This document shows, one piece after another, positions 52,232 through 61,959 of a stretch of DNA of 64,000 nt (position 1 is its first letter; each line of letters starts with the position of its first letter). Source of the stretch: DATKJS01 sp964551995 (GTDB lineage Bacteria; Acidobacteriota; Aminicenantia; Aminicenantales; Saccharicenantaceae); the NCBI GenBank assembly GCA_964551995.1, contig CAZKFD010000016.1, positions 87,696-151,695 of the forward strand. Direction: 5' to 3'. The notes under the pieces are model-generated. The model saw only the letters and a list, made by a program, of their open reading frames with translations. It ran no database searches and was not told the origin of the DNA. The position numbers and the translations under genes are program-made.

Positions 52232-53437
52232 TCAAAACGACAGAAAGAAGGTCATATTGAAGAGGAGGTCGGTGTTGGACCTGGCATTCGGATTGTACAG
52301 CGCCCCGTCGGCATAGTGATAGATCCAGATGTTCGGCTGGAACTTGAGGCTCGAATGGATCGGCGCCCAGTCCAGGCCGAGGATCGTCAGTTGGATGTCC
52401 TTCGCGCTGTTCAGGCTGTTCGGCACGTAGCTGTCGTAGCGGGCGAAAGCGTTGAGCTTGTCCGCGACCAGGGTGTAGTGCCCGAAAACGGACCAGCCCC
52501 TCAGGTCATAAACCTCCTGTGTGCCCGTCGCCATGTTCAGGGCTTGGTAGAGATCGTCCCTGTAATTGAACCATTCCCCGCCGATAGTCAGCCCTTTGAC
52601 CATCTCGAAAAAGGCGTCGACCTTATAGGTGTAGGCCATGGGCTTCGCCAGGTTCAGGGCATTGGTCTGAGACTGCTGCCGCTCGGCATCGATATAGCCG
52701 ACGACCGAGATCCCGGCCACGGGGATGATCTGGATCTGGCCGGCGAACTTCTTCCACTGGTTGTTTTCGGGGTGGGCGTAGCCGCCGCCGTTCGTGACCT
52801 GGACGCCGTAGTTCAGGAACTTCAGCGGCGATCCCTGGAGGCTGGCTCCGATGTCGGCGCTCGTCGCATGGTTGTCCGCCCCCGTGATGTCCTTGAAGCC
52901 GTCGGAAACCGTCTTGGCCACGCTCCGGTAGCCCCACTTGGCTTCGGCGATGTTGAACGTCAGCGTGGATTCCATGCCGATCCTGAGGGTCATGTCTTTG
53001 AGAAGAAAGCCGGACCACTCGAAGTAGAGGTTCTTGATGTACGGGCGGAGTTTGTTGTCCGTGCTCGTCGCCGCGGGCTGGCCGTTGATGAGTCCGACAC
53101 CCGTGACGTTGGCCGTGTTGTCGGCGTCGAGCCGGAAGCGAAAACTCAGGTGGTCGTTGATCCTGTTATCGTAGGTGAAGTAGGCCCTGCGGAAGACGAA
53201 CTGGTTGCTGAGGTAGGCCACGGTCGGGTCCGTGGGTTTCAGAGTGATGGGCCCCGCATCGCTCAGAAAAAACCTGTAGTCCATGAAAACGGTCGCGCTG
53301 AACGTCTGGGCGGGCGTCTTCGCCGTCTGTGCGGGGGGAGTCGTTTGGGCCGGGGGCGGCGCCGTCTGGGCTATGAGGACGGCCGATGCCGTCAGAGCCA
53401 GAAGGATGGTTGCGCCGAGCCTGGAAGCAGTTTTCAT
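52232..53437 (-). CDS. Outer-membrane beta-barrel, porin-like
   Basis: A 401-residue protein with signal peptide (KTASRLGATILLALTASAVL), a Thr/Pro/Gln-rich linker and then many alternating amphipathic strands ending in a terminal Phe (NMTFFLSF), the usual signal for outer-membrane barrel insertion. Segments such as FVFRRAYFTYDNRINDHLSF and FEWSGFLLKDMTLRIGMES are typical of phosphate-selective-porin-like barrels. ATG 53437 follows AAGGAG. The substrate is not known. Confidence 0.75.
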   Translation of the reverse strand: MKTASRLGATILLALTASAVLIAQTAPPPAQTTPPAQTAKTPAQTFSATVFMDYRFFLSDAGPITLKPTDPTVAYLSNQFVFRRAYFTYDNRINDHLSFRFRLDADNTANVTGVGLINGQPAATSTDNKLRPYIKNLYFEWSGFLLKDMTLRIGMESTLTFNIAEAKWGYRSVAKTVSDGFKDITGADNHATSADIGASLQGSPLKFLNYGVQVTNGGGYAHPENNQWKKFAGQIQIIPVAGISVVGYIDAERQQSQTNALNLAKPMAYTYKVDAFFEMVKGLTIGGEWFNYRDDLYQALNMATGTQEVYDLRGWSVFGHYTLVADKLNAFARYDSYVPNSLNSAKDIQLTILGLDWAPIHSSLKFQPNIWIYHYADGALYNPNARSNTDLLFNMTFFLSF

Positions 53438-53688
53438 CGGGGCACTCCTTATGAGCATTTTCGCAGCATTTTCATGCCAAGATTCGGCCGTATCAAGTGG
53501 TGTCGCGCCCGCGATGCCGGACGCGCTTCCTTGGCCTTCGCCCGGACGGTCCGGCCGTGAGAGAGACGCTTCGTTTCGGCCTGCGCCCGGCCCCTGAAAA
53601 CCTCGGAAACGGTGCCCTGGACGGCGAAATGCGGTTTGGGCCGGACTGCACGCTCGTTGAGCGAATCAGGCTCTCGGGGGCGTGGCCC

Positions 53689-54504
53689 CTACACGCGCAC
53701 GGCCAAGCCACCGGTGACCATGAAGCCGTCGAAGATGCCAGCGTCAATGAGGAAGTGGATACTCCGCGTGATCTTCACTTTCAGCCCCAGATTGAGTTCG
53801 AGGAAAGGGAGGAAGTTCGGGAACTTGCTCGAGCTCTCGTCTTTGAGCTCGCGCAGGGTCTTGGTCTGCGAGCCGCTGATCGTTTGCGTGGTGATTGAGC
53901 TTCCGGAGACCTGTCCGGAATAGCTGTACGACAGTGTCGAGTCGTCCAGGGCTTTGGCCGTCGAGATGCCGCCGCCGAAAGTGATGTACGGGTGGATGAA
54001 CGCTGACGGCACGATGTCCCAGCGGAACGTCAGCAGGAAAGACATCGCCTTGATGAGGGCTGTGCCGGTTGCCGTGCCGGCATACGTCGCCGTGGTCATC
54101 GTGCTCGTGTCCAGAAGGGCCATCTGGGACGTTACCGTCGGGAGGACCCTGAAATTGCTCTTCTCGAGGGACACCCCCACACTGAACGAACCGTTTCGGG
54201 AAGGATAGTAGCGGACGCCGAAGCCGAAATCTTCGCCGTGGGAATCGAAAGTGGAGCTCTGGCTGTAGGCCTGTTCGCTCAGGGTCGGATAGATGTTCTG
54301 GATATCCGAGAGGATCCTGTTCCGGAGCTCGTCCTTGGTGGCGCTGTTGGTGAGTTTGTTGGCGAGATGGCCAAGGATGTTCAGAGTCCAGTACCCGTAA
54401 TGGCCGCTGAACTCGAAGTGCCCCTGGGCCTGGAGAGCAGGGGCTGTAACAAGAAAGAGAGACAGGCCGCAAAAGAAGAGAATTCTGGCCGCCGACGTTT
54501 TCAT
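53689..54504 (-). CDS. Outer-membrane beta-barrel protein of unknown function
   Basis: A 271-residue protein with a signal peptide ending at ALQAQG. A barrel-like pattern of strands follows (HFEFSGHYGYWTLNILG, FGFGVRYYPSRNGSFSVGVS, SAFIHPYITFGGGISTAKAL), ending DGFMVTGGLAVRV. The layout matches eight-stranded OmpW/OmpA-like barrels. ATG 54504 has GAAGGAGG upstream, and a clear promoter lies just before. It is a separate unit from the porin-like gene at 52232, with a gap of about 250 bases that shows nothing else. Confidence 0.68.
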   Translation of the reverse strand: MKTSAARILFFCGLSLFLVTAPALQAQGHFEFSGHYGYWTLNILGHLANKLTNSATKDELRNRILSDIQNIYPTLSEQAYSQSSTFDSHGEDFGFGVRYYPSRNGSFSVGVSLEKSNFRVLPTVTSQMALLDTSTMTTATYAGTATGTALIKAMSFLLTFRWDIVPSAFIHPYITFGGGISTAKALDDSTLSYSYSGQVSGSSITTQTISGSQTKTLRELKDESSSKFPNFLPFLELNLGLKVKITRSIHFLIDAGIFDGFMVTGGLAVRV

Positions 54505-54545
54505 GGGTCTACCCTCCTTCAAAGAAACCGGCAATTATTAATGAT

Positions 54546-54574
54546 ATAATAAAAAGCGGTTATGGTTTTGTCAA
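54546..54574 (-). promoter_or_regulatory. Promoter of the barrel gene at 53689
   Basis: Minus strand -35 TTGACA (54569-54574) and -10 TATTAT (54546-54551), spacing 17. They lie 42 bases upstream of the start codon; the sites are close to consensus. Confidence 0.7.
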
Positions 54575-54741
54575 GCGGGTAGCACGATGGGGCCGGGGCC
54601 CTGAAAGCAGGCGAGTTGTGCCCGGCAGCGACAACGCCGGCCATGCCCCCGGTTTGTCCCGCGTACTCCTATCTCTGAGGCGCAGAGGGCGGCCCGCAGG
54701 GCCGAACGCGCGGCCGGTTTGGGCCGGCGCGGACGGCGCGA

Positions 54742-55275
54742 TTACCGCCGGTATCTCCCCATCAATTCGCCCTGAGCGAGGATGTGCCCGCCCATGGCGC
54801 GCACGAGCTGGGCTTTCGTCGCGCCGGGGTCGAGCTTGAGGCGGGCATCCAGGGCATAAACTTTGAAATAGTAGCGGTGGGTGCCCGGCGGCGGGCACGG
54901 CCCCCCGTAGCCGATCTTGCGAAAATCGTTCTTCCCTTGGACGGTCCCGTCCTCGAGCATTTCGGAGGGAGGAACGGCCTTGGCCAGCCGATTCACCAGG
55001 CCCGGAATGTCGTAGACGACCCAATGGACCCAGGTCCCCACCGGCGCGTCGGGATCGTCGCAGATGATGGCGAAGCTCTCGCACCCCGCCGGCCCGGATT
55101 CCCATTCGAGCGGCGGAGAGACATTCGCCCCGTCGCAAGTGTACTCTCTCGGGATCATGTCGCCGTCCGCGAAAGCGGAACTCTTGACCTTAATGTCCAT
55201 CTTCCCTCCTCCCGGGGATACCCCCAAGACAAGCAACGACAGGACGGCAAGAAGCCCGTACATTCTCTTGGCCAT
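54742..55275 (-). CDS. YbhB/YbcL-family (PEBP) protein, exported
   Basis: A 177-residue phosphatidylethanolamine-binding-like protein related to E. coli YbhB/YbcL and the Raf kinase inhibitor. The ligand-pocket motifs are present: CDDPDAPVGTWVHWVVYDIP and GTHRYYFKVYALD. An N-terminal hydrophobic segment (about residues 6-23) suggests export, possibly to the periplasm. The physiological role of the bacterial family is unknown. The gene diverges from the metalloprotease at 55452. Confidence 0.9.
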   Translation of the reverse strand: MAKRMYGLLAVLSLLVLGVSPGGGKMDIKVKSSAFADGDMIPREYTCDGANVSPPLEWESGPAGCESFAIICDDPDAPVGTWVHWVVYDIPGLVNRLAKAVPPSEMLEDGTVQGKNDFRKIGYGGPCPPPGTHRYYFKVYALDARLKLDPGATKAQLVRAMGGHILAQGELMGRYRR

Positions 55276-55451
55276 TCCGTTCCTCCCCGGCTATGCCGGC
55301 TTGGGCCCGGCCTTTTTCCCCGTTATTGTACCTCCGGGCCGGCGAAAGTTCCAGCTCCTCGTCCTCTTTGACAGAGCCTCCCCTCCCGTGTTATCTTCCG
55401 GCCCGTGCACTCTGGGTCAGGAACGACCGATTTCGCGCAAGGAGACAATCG

Positions 55452-57959
55452 ATGAAACGCTTCTTTCCCGCCGTCTTCCTTCTCAGCCTCGCGCTGATCA
55501 TTTTCGCTCAGGAACGTCCGAGGCCGGGCCAAGAGGGCCCTAAGGGGCCTCCCGCAAAGACTGCCGAAGCCGAACCCAAGCCCTACGACCAGGTCGTCAC
55601 GGCGGACTTCAAGACCCAGGCCGGGGTCTTCAAGGTCCATACGAGCAAGGGAAAAGCTCTCTTTGAGATCCCCAAGGCCGAGCTGAACAAGGATTTTCTC
55701 CTCGTCGTCGAAGTCGAGAAGAGCCCCATCGACGCCAGCTATCCGGGCGAATCGGTCGTCGACCTTGTCGTCCGCTGGGAGCAGAGGGACAACAAGGTCC
55801 TTCTCCGCGCCGTGGATTACTCCAACATTGCCGACCCCAACGACCCGATCCGGACGGCCGTGGCGGCCATGGAAACGCCGACGATCATGATGGCCTTCCC
55901 GGTCGAGGCCTTCGCCGCCGACGGGACGCCGGTCGTCGACGCGACGAAGTTCTTCACGAGCGAAGTCAACGAGATCCCCGTCAAGAAGGTCCTGGGCGCT
56001 CAGGCCCTCGACCCGGCCCGCACGTTCTTTGACAACGTCCGCGTTTTCCCGATCAACCTCAACGTCGAGGCCACGCAGACCTTCAACCCGAAGCCGCCTC
56101 AGGTCCCGCCCGGCGTTCCGCCCCAGTACGCCGAGTACCTTCCCTCGCCGCCGAGCCTGACCGCCGTCGTCCACTACTCATTCGTCAAGCTCCCGGAAAA
56201 GCCGATGATGGGCCGCCTGGCCGACGAGCGCGTGGGCTATTTCACACACGGCCACACCAATTACAGCCGCACGGTCCACGAGGTCAAGCCGACGGAATAT
56301 ATCGCCCGCTGGCGCCTGGAAAAGAAGGACCCGAAGGCGGCCAAGAGCGAGCCCGTCAAGCCGATCGTCTTTTACGTCGACCCGGCGACCCCGAAAAAAT
56401 GGGTGCCCTATATCAAGCAGGGCATCGAGGCCTGGAAACCCGCCTTTGAAGCCGCCGGTTTCATCAACGCCATCCAGGCGAAAGACCCCCCAACGCCCGA
56501 GCAGGACCCCGCTTGGAGCATCGACGACGCGCGCTATTCCGCCGTCCGCTGGGTGCCGTCGACCATCGCCAACGCCATGGGCCCCCACATCTCCGACCCC
56601 AGGAGCGGCGAGATCCTCAACTCCGACATCGACGTCTGGCACAACGTCCAGCAGCTGGCCCGCGACTGGTACTGGGTCCAGGTGGGCCCGCTCGATCCCC
56701 GCTGCAAGGTCCTGCCCCTTCCGGACGAGCTCATGGGCAAGATCCTCGTCTACGTCGTCACCCACGAGGTCGGCCACTCCCTGGGACTGCCCCACAACTT
56801 CAAGGCCAGCGCTACCTATCCGATCGAAAAGATCCGCGACAAGAACTGGGTGAAAAAGTACAGCCACGTCCCGACCCTGATGGACTACTGCCGCTTCAAC
56901 TACGTGGCCCAGCCCGAGGACGGCATCGACCCCGACGACCTGATCCCAAAAATCGGCCCCTACGACATCTTCGCCATCAAGTGGGGCTACACGCCGGTCC
57001 CGGCCGCCAAGAGCCCCGAGGATGAGAAGAAAACGCTCGACGAGTGGTGCAAAGTCCAGGAAACGACCCCCTGGCTGCGGTTCAGCACGGCCGGGGCGTA
57101 CGGCACGGACCCGGGCGAGGAGACGGAAGCGGTCGGCGATATCGACGCCGTCCAGGCCACGGGGCTCGGCATCAAGAACCTCAAGCGGGTTATCAACATG
57201 CTGGCCGGCGCCGTCCTCAAGCCGGGCGAGAACTACGACGAACTCGCCCACATGTACCAGGCGATCTGGAACCAGCTCCAGCTCGAAACCGGCCACGTGG
57301 CAAATATCGTCGGCGGCTACGACAGCGAGCCCAAGGTCGGGCTGGCCCCCGGCGTCCGCTTCCAGCCCGTTTCGGGCGCGCGGCAGCGGGAGGCCGTGAA
57401 GTTCCTCAACGAGAACGTCTTCAAGACGCCGGCATGGATGGAGCCTCAGGACATCGTGCGCAAGATCGAACCGTCAAGCGGGCAGGAGCGGCTCGTCACT
57501 CTTCAGCAGGCCGTTCTGAACAGCCTCCTGCGGGAGAGCCGGATCAGCCGGCTTCAGGACCAGCAGGCCATCCTCGGCGACCAGGCCTATACCGTCTTCG
57601 ACCTCCTCGCGGACCTGAGGGCGGGCATTTTCGGCGAGCTCTCGGGCACCCGAGTGGCGGTCGATCCCTACCGGAGGAACCTGCAGAGGGCCTATATCGA
57701 GATCCTCACCGGACGGCTCGCGCCCCCTCAACCGACGACGGCCCAGGCAGCAACCCGGCGGATGCCCGGGATGCAGGCGCCCGCCTTTATGCTGCACGAG
57801 GACGACAGCCGCGCGGCCATCCGGGCCGAGCTCAAGGACCTAGAAGCGCTTCTCGCGACCAAAGCGAACGACGCCGCCGACGAGATCACCAAAGCCCATC
57901 TGGCCGACCTCAAGGATCTCATCGACTTCGCCCTCGAACCGAGGGGTGCGAAACGCTGA
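55452..57959 (+). CDS. Secreted zinc metalloprotease (DUF4953/HExxH type)
   Basis: An 835-residue exported protein. A signal peptide (residues 1-20) is followed by a beta-rich N-terminal section and then a metallopeptidase core. The zinc motif is THEVGHSLGLPHNFKAS, with H438, H442 and H448 as ligands and the Glu in HEVGH as catalytic base, and a downstream SHVPTLMDYCRFNY Met-turn-like segment. The layout resembles large DUF5117/DUF4953 proteases, common in Bacteroidota and Acidobacteriota. The gene starts at ATG 55452 behind AAGGAGA. Its substrate is not known; extracellular protein degradation is likely. Confidence 0.88.
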   Translation: MKRFFPAVFLLSLALIIFAQERPRPGQEGPKGPPAKTAEAEPKPYDQVVTADFKTQAGVFKVHTSKGKALFEIPKAELNKDFLLVVEVEKSPIDASYPGESVVDLVVRWEQRDNKVLLRAVDYSNIADPNDPIRTAVAAMETPTIMMAFPVEAFAADGTPVVDATKFFTSEVNEIPVKKVLGAQALDPARTFFDNVRVFPINLNVEATQTFNPKPPQVPPGVPPQYAEYLPSPPSLTAVVHYSFVKLPEKPMMGRLADERVGYFTHGHTNYSRTVHEVKPTEYIARWRLEKKDPKAAKSEPVKPIVFYVDPATPKKWVPYIKQGIEAWKPAFEAAGFINAIQAKDPPTPEQDPAWSIDDARYSAVRWVPSTIANAMGPHISDPRSGEILNSDIDVWHNVQQLARDWYWVQVGPLDPRCKVLPLPDELMGKILVYVVTHEVGHSLGLPHNFKASATYPIEKIRDKNWVKKYSHVPTLMDYCRFNYVAQPEDGIDPDDLIPKIGPYDIFAIKWGYTPVPAAKSPEDEKKTLDEWCKVQETTPWLRFSTAGAYGTDPGEETEAVGDIDAVQATGLGIKNLKRVINMLAGAVLKPGENYDELAHMYQAIWNQLQLETGHVANIVGGYDSEPKVGLAPGVRFQPVSGARQREAVKFLNENVFKTPAWMEPQDIVRKIEPSSGQERLVTLQQAVLNSLLRESRISRLQDQQAILGDQAYTVFDLLADLRAGIFGELSGTRVAVDPYRRNLQRAYIEILTGRLAPPQPTTAQAATRRMPGMQAPAFMLHEDDSRAAIRAELKDLEALLATKANDAADEITKAHLADLKDLIDFALEPRGAKR

Positions 57960-58104
57960 ACGACGAGCCGGCCGCGGCGGATGAATACGGAGGAACAGAG
58001 GGAATCGTTGTTCAGTTTTTAAGCTGGCTTTTCTCCCATTTCAGCGCTGTGCTGGGCGGGCGGCTGGCCGGCGCGAAGATCCGCAAGAAATCCCGGGAGG
58101 AGAT

Positions 58105-58635
58105 ATGAAAAAAACAATCCCGCTGGTTTTTTCAGTCATTCTAGTCGTCGGCTCTGCGAGGGCCCAAGCACAGGGACCGAAGCCATCCGACCCCTGGGCC
58201 CGCCTGAGTTTCCTGGTTGGCGAATGGCAGGGTGTAGGGTCGGGGGAGCCCGGGGAAGCTGTCGGCGGCACATCTTTTGCATTCAGCCTCGACAAGAAGA
58301 TCCTCATCCGAAAGAGCTGGACACAATTTCGCCCTCGAGCGGGAGAAAAGCCGGGCTTATCTCACGAAGACCTGCTCATCATCTATCCCGGCGCGGATGG
58401 CGCTCCCTTCCGGGCGATTTATTTCGATAACGAAGGCCACGTCATCATGTATTCCGTTTCATTCCCTCCGAAGTCGGGCGCGGCGATCTTCGAGACAGAC
58501 CCCCGAGAGCCCGGGCCGCGTTTCCGCCTGACCTATGAGTTGAATGCGGACGGCGTCCTTGAGAACGCCTTCTCCATCGCTCCGCCGGGCGGAGAATTCA
58601 GGGTTCACGTCCGGGGAGCGCTCAAGAAAAAATAG
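58105..58635 (+). CDS. Small exported protein, DUF1579-like
   Basis: A 176-residue protein with a signal peptide (KKTIPLVFSVILVVGSARA). The rest looks like a small beta-barrel or lipocalin-like domain: WARLSFLVGEWQGVGSGEP near the start is the typical opening of DUF1579/heme-binding-like families (the W-x-G-x-W pattern is incomplete), and FRLTYELNADGVLENAFSI follows. A ligand cannot be named. GGAGGAG precedes the ATG. Confidence 0.65.
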   Translation: MKKTIPLVFSVILVVGSARAQAQGPKPSDPWARLSFLVGEWQGVGSGEPGEAVGGTSFAFSLDKKILIRKSWTQFRPRAGEKPGLSHEDLLIIYPGADGAPFRAIYFDNEGHVIMYSVSFPPKSGAAIFETDPREPGPRFRLTYELNADGVLENAFSIAPPGGEFRVHVRGALKKK

Positions 58636-58649
58636 GCCTCTTTCGGAAT

Positions 58650-58678
58650 TTGACTTGTCTCCCGGGCGGTGCTATCCT
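58650..58678 (+). promoter_or_regulatory. Promoter of the small membrane protein gene
   Basis: -35 TTGACT (58650-58655) and -10 TATCCT (58673-58678), spacing 17, about 110 bases before the start at 58791. Confidence 0.5.
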
Positions 58679-58790
58679 GCCGCCGGACACCCGAAACAGG
58701 GAAAGAGCAAATCAGGGTCTGATGGTCATTCCAAAACCCCTGCGGTCAGCTTGCAAAGGAAAGATCTCAATTCTTTAAAAGGAGGGGGCG

Positions 58791-59219
58791 ATGAACTGGA
58801 AACGCTTTATTGTGGCCAGCCTGGTGATTTTTGTCGTGGTCCAGGCTATGGAGTTTGTCATCAATGAAGTCCTTATAAAGAGCGCCTATGAATCGTTGAA
58901 AAACCTGTGGCGGCCCAACATGGCATCCAAGATGTGGGTCATGTATGTGGTCGGGTTGTTGGTTTCGCTTCTATTCACTTACATCTTTATCAAGGGACGC
59001 GAGGGCAAGGGCGTTGCCGAAGGCGTGCGGTTCGGAATTATCATGTGGTTATTCGTATCCATACCCATGGATCTCAGCATGTGGGTCCTCTTGCCGATTC
59101 CGCATATGTTGCTTTTCAAATGGATCCTGTTCGCATTAGTGGAAATGCTCGTGGCCGGCATCTTAGTGGCGGTGATCTATAAACCGCTCGCTGCCGCAAA
59201 AGCCGTTCCTGAAGGGTAA
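58791..59219 (+). CDS. Small four-helix membrane protein
   Basis: A 142-residue protein with four hydrophobic segments (about residues 6-24, 48-68, 81-98 and 110-130). AAAAGGAGG lies upstream of the ATG. The first segment contains the short acidic stretch MEFVINEVLI, and there are few other charged residues inside the membrane. No family is named with confidence. It is the last gene before tRNA-Sec. Confidence 0.68.
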   Translation: MNWKRFIVASLVIFVVVQAMEFVINEVLIKSAYESLKNLWRPNMASKMWVMYVVGLLVSLLFTYIFIKGREGKGVAEGVRFGIIMWLFVSIPMDLSMWVLLPIPHMLLFKWILFALVEMLVAGILVAVIYKPLAAAKAVPEG

Positions 59220-59309
59220 ATCGGAGATCCGGTACGATTTTTCAAGCCCCTGTCGAGCTCGGGGAGATGCTCAATTCGCCCGGACGGAATCAGTGAATCA
59301 GACATGAAC

Positions 59310-59404
59310 GGGAGGGTCAGGGTTCCGGTGGATCCTCTGGACTTCAAATCCAGTATGGGGCTATAAACGTCCCGGGTGGGTTCGACTCCCACACCTTCCC
59401 GCCA
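59310..59404 (+). tRNA. selC: tRNA-Sec (anticodon TCA)
   Basis: Complete selenocysteine tRNA. The acceptor stem is 8 bp (GGGAGGGT, 59310-59317, with ACCTTCCC, 59393-59400, one G-T pair). The D-stem is long (AGGGTTC/GGATCCT) around a four-base CGGT loop. The anticodon stem-loop CTGGA-CTTCAAA-TCCAG has anticodon TCA at 59344-59346. There is a long variable arm, a T-arm GTGGG-TTCGACT-CCCAC, discriminator G and encoded CCA (59402-59404). The 8+5 acceptor/T geometry is specific to bacterial tRNA-Sec. With selA, selD and selB at 36-41 kb the Sec system is complete. Confidence 0.97.
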
Positions 59405-59604
59405 CTCCCTTATATATATCTATATCAATTAGATAAATGGCCTTTATGCCTATATGCCTAAGGCGCTTCGATTTAGCACCGAATACCACGATTTAGCACG
59501 TTTTTAGACATTTTTAGCCACAATTTGGTCATAAGAGAAAGGCGGCTCTATCAAACGACAGAATAACTTTCTGCGTCCTAATATAGGCTTACTTAGCCCG
59601 CAAC
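59405..59604. repeat. Candidate attachment region after selC with short direct repeats
   Basis: Immediately after tRNA-Sec the base composition turns AT-rich. CGATTTAGCAC occurs twice (59469-59479, 59489-59499; period 20), then TTTTTAG twice (59501 onward). A related CGATTTTGGCAC lies at 63724 next to the tRNA-Arg-like sequence. Such repeats can be integrase arm sites at a tRNA attachment site. No gene is seen here and no integrase is in the window. Confidence 0.45.
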
Positions 59605-61959
59605 TTAAAAACTTGACAATTTTGTATCAAGCTTCCCCGCCAAAACACTATATGGGTAGTCCGTGCGGTTTAAGTCAATTCCGATAACAACAACGCCCTT
59701 TATCTTATCTGAATCCACAGAATGAATTATAGTTCCGATTACAGCATTCCGTTCTTCCCTATCTCTGATATCGTAGGGGTAGCCCACAATCCAGTATTTC
59801 CTTCTATCAGGGCCCACAACAAATGTAACCCAGTTGTGCTCCTTCTCCACCTTCTTCCTTCTAATGCGCTTTATAAGTTCATTCATCCTCTTTTCGAAAT
59901 TCTCTTGGTCGCCCTTTGTCGTATTTAGCAAAATAAAGGAAGTCTCAACCCAATTTGTTGGCTTTTTCATTGAAAGCCTTAAGAGAATATCTTCCCACCA
60001 TCTCGTTATTTCGTGTTTTGGCTTGTCTGTCTTCCTATTTTGGCCCTGCGCAATAAAGTACGAATCTAAGTTCTTGGATTCATTTATTAACATGAACGAG
60101 TTCTCTTTATCAAATTCACATTCACCAATGTTGAATCCATTTCTCAAATAAAAGTTCAAAAGGTCAAGTTCGTCTCCTGCATAATCAACATGGTCGTCAA
60201 ACTCTCGTCTTCGAAAGAAATAGTGTACATACTCGGCCTCATAATTGAAGATATCAAGAACACACTCTAAATCCGTCAGGCTGATAGAAATTGCCAATTC
60301 GGACATGCTTTTTTTAATAACTCCAGCCTCTACTATTTTTTTTAGATTGCTCACGATCATACCCAAGCTTGATAACGTTACAGTTACCGGAACATAGTAA
60401 TTAATCCTCGAGCTATCAATATTGTTCTTTATGCCCCGCTTTGTATCAAAATTATGTGCCTTCTTATTGGTACCCAAGTACTTAATGAATCTTCGGGCTT
60501 GCTCAGAAGGCTCTTCAACAAGTTCTCTGACTTTGTCGAATAAGCTAAGGCTGGCACCCCTCTTCGCCTTCGCCGATATACTTCCAGATTTGCATTCAAC
60601 AATGATTGCAAAAGTATCGAGAATCACTGTCAAATCGTTTTCATAGTCCTTACCCGAGTCCGGATCAAACCAGAGACTCCCGCGGAAAATGGTTGCGCTA
60701 GGAAAATGAGATTTGAAGAGTCGAGCAACTTCATTTTCTAGATAAGTTGATTTAATCTTGTCGTTATAATCAATCCTCAAATCCTTATTTTCCCCGATGA
60801 GTCTTTCAAGGAGTCCGAGCATTAGGTCTGGCAGGATATGGAAGACTCCACAAAAGTAGTTCTCATCATCGACCTTTATGAATGGCCGTTGATGAACAGG
60901 GTTATCTAGCAAGAAGTATTCTTTTTCATAATCTGCCAATTCCCCGAATCTAAATGATAGCTTATCTAAGAACGATCTTATAACGTTCTTATCCACATTC
61001 TCCTTGTATAAAGACATAAAATGGTCAAGGCTAAATGAATATATTTTTTCTATTTTTAGGTCAGAATGGAATAAAAGGAGGCTTTTCAAATATTCAATAT
61101 TCTTTTCAGCCTGATGCCATATTTCTTCAATCTGGTCCTCTTTAACCGGAATATTTTCTGGAAAAACCCGATTGTAACCGTTGATCATTTCCCTGTAATC
61201 ATCTTTATCAATAAAAACTCGAACTTTCTCTATGTGTTTATTAAGTAATTCTTCTCTTTCTACTAAGATCGAGTTAATTGTATTCATGAATAAAAGAAAC
61301 TTGAATCTGTTCGTCTTGTTATACTTATCATCGATACTCCCGCAGAGGTCTCGGACGACTCGAAGCATCTGATGGGGATAGGCCCAATTCCTTATGGCCA
61401 GTGTCTGCAATATCATATCTCCCCTTATTTCCTGGGCCGCCATCTCTTCCGAAGTCATATCCTCCCGTAAAGACGTAAAAAGGCTAAGCTGCAGCAGACT
61501 TCCAATATCGTTAAGGTCCCTTTCGAGTTTTTCCGACTCTCTTGAAATAGGTTCCACAGAATAATTTCTAGAATTGCATAAGGATATTGCCTGCATTATT
61601 TCGATAAAATAAGGAGGGAATCTTAGCCGGCCTGTTTCCTCAGGATCCTCTCCTTCAGGATATGAAAGATAATAAAAGGCACAAAACGATAATAAATAGA
61701 GAGGGTCGTACTTCATAAACCACTCTTGTAGAGAAGCGTACTTATCTTTAAAATCCCGTTTAGCTCTCTCAGCGCCTCGCTTTATGATATTTCTTCTCTC
61801 ACTCCCGGAGAGTTTATGGGGCAGAAAATCGTGAATTCGGACAAATTCCAAGGCCTCCGAATGCTTGCTCGCATTGTTCTCGTCAGAAAGGTGCAACAAT
61901 CTCTTTACATTAAAGTGCATCTTCTTTCTTTTTGAATTCTTCTTATTGTGCTTGTCCAT
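59605..61959 (-). CDS. Large AT-rich protein with PD-(D/E)xK nuclease motif (NERD-like core)
   Basis: A 784-residue protein with AT-rich codons unlike its neighbours. Near residues 440-460, ENDLTVILDTFAIIVECKSG gives the PD-(D/E)xK pattern (Asp442, Glu455, Lys457), as in NERD-type and restriction-enzyme-like nucleases. The first 430 residues are mostly helical and unrecognised; the last 300 are mixed alpha/beta with HEITRWWEDILLRL. No ATPase or helicase motif and no methylase partner is seen. It follows tRNA-Sec, converging on it, in an apparent island. An anti-phage or DNA-processing role is inference. Confidence 0.72.
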   Translation of the reverse strand: MDKHNKKNSKRKKMHFNVKRLLHLSDENNASKHSEALEFVRIHDFLPHKLSGSERRNIIKRGAERAKRDFKDKYASLQEWFMKYDPLYLLSFCAFYYLSYPEGEDPEETGRLRFPPYFIEIMQAISLCNSRNYSVEPISRESEKLERDLNDIGSLLQLSLFTSLREDMTSEEMAAQEIRGDMILQTLAIRNWAYPHQMLRVVRDLCGSIDDKYNKTNRFKFLLFMNTINSILVEREELLNKHIEKVRVFIDKDDYREMINGYNRVFPENIPVKEDQIEEIWHQAEKNIEYLKSLLLFHSDLKIEKIYSFSLDHFMSLYKENVDKNVIRSFLDKLSFRFGELADYEKEYFLLDNPVHQRPFIKVDDENYFCGVFHILPDLMLGLLERLIGENKDLRIDYNDKIKSTYLENEVARLFKSHFPSATIFRGSLWFDPDSGKDYENDLTVILDTFAIIVECKSGSISAKAKRGASLSLFDKVRELVEEPSEQARRFIKYLGTNKKAHNFDTKRGIKNNIDSSRINYYVPVTVTLSSLGMIVSNLKKIVEAGVIKKSMSELAISISLTDLECVLDIFNYEAEYVHYFFRRREFDDHVDYAGDELDLLNFYLRNGFNIGECEFDKENSFMLINESKNLDSYFIAQGQNRKTDKPKHEITRWWEDILLRLSMKKPTNWVETSFILLNTTKGDQENFEKRMNELIKRIRRKKVEKEHNWVTFVVGPDRRKYWIVGYPYDIRDREERNAVIGTIIHSVDSDKIKGVVVIGIDLNRTDYPYSVLAGKLDTKLSSF

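Noticed and set aside
59405..59604. CRISPR array suggested by the repeated CGATTTAGCAC
   Set aside because: Only two copies of 11 bases with a 9-base gap; repeats and spacers are far too short.
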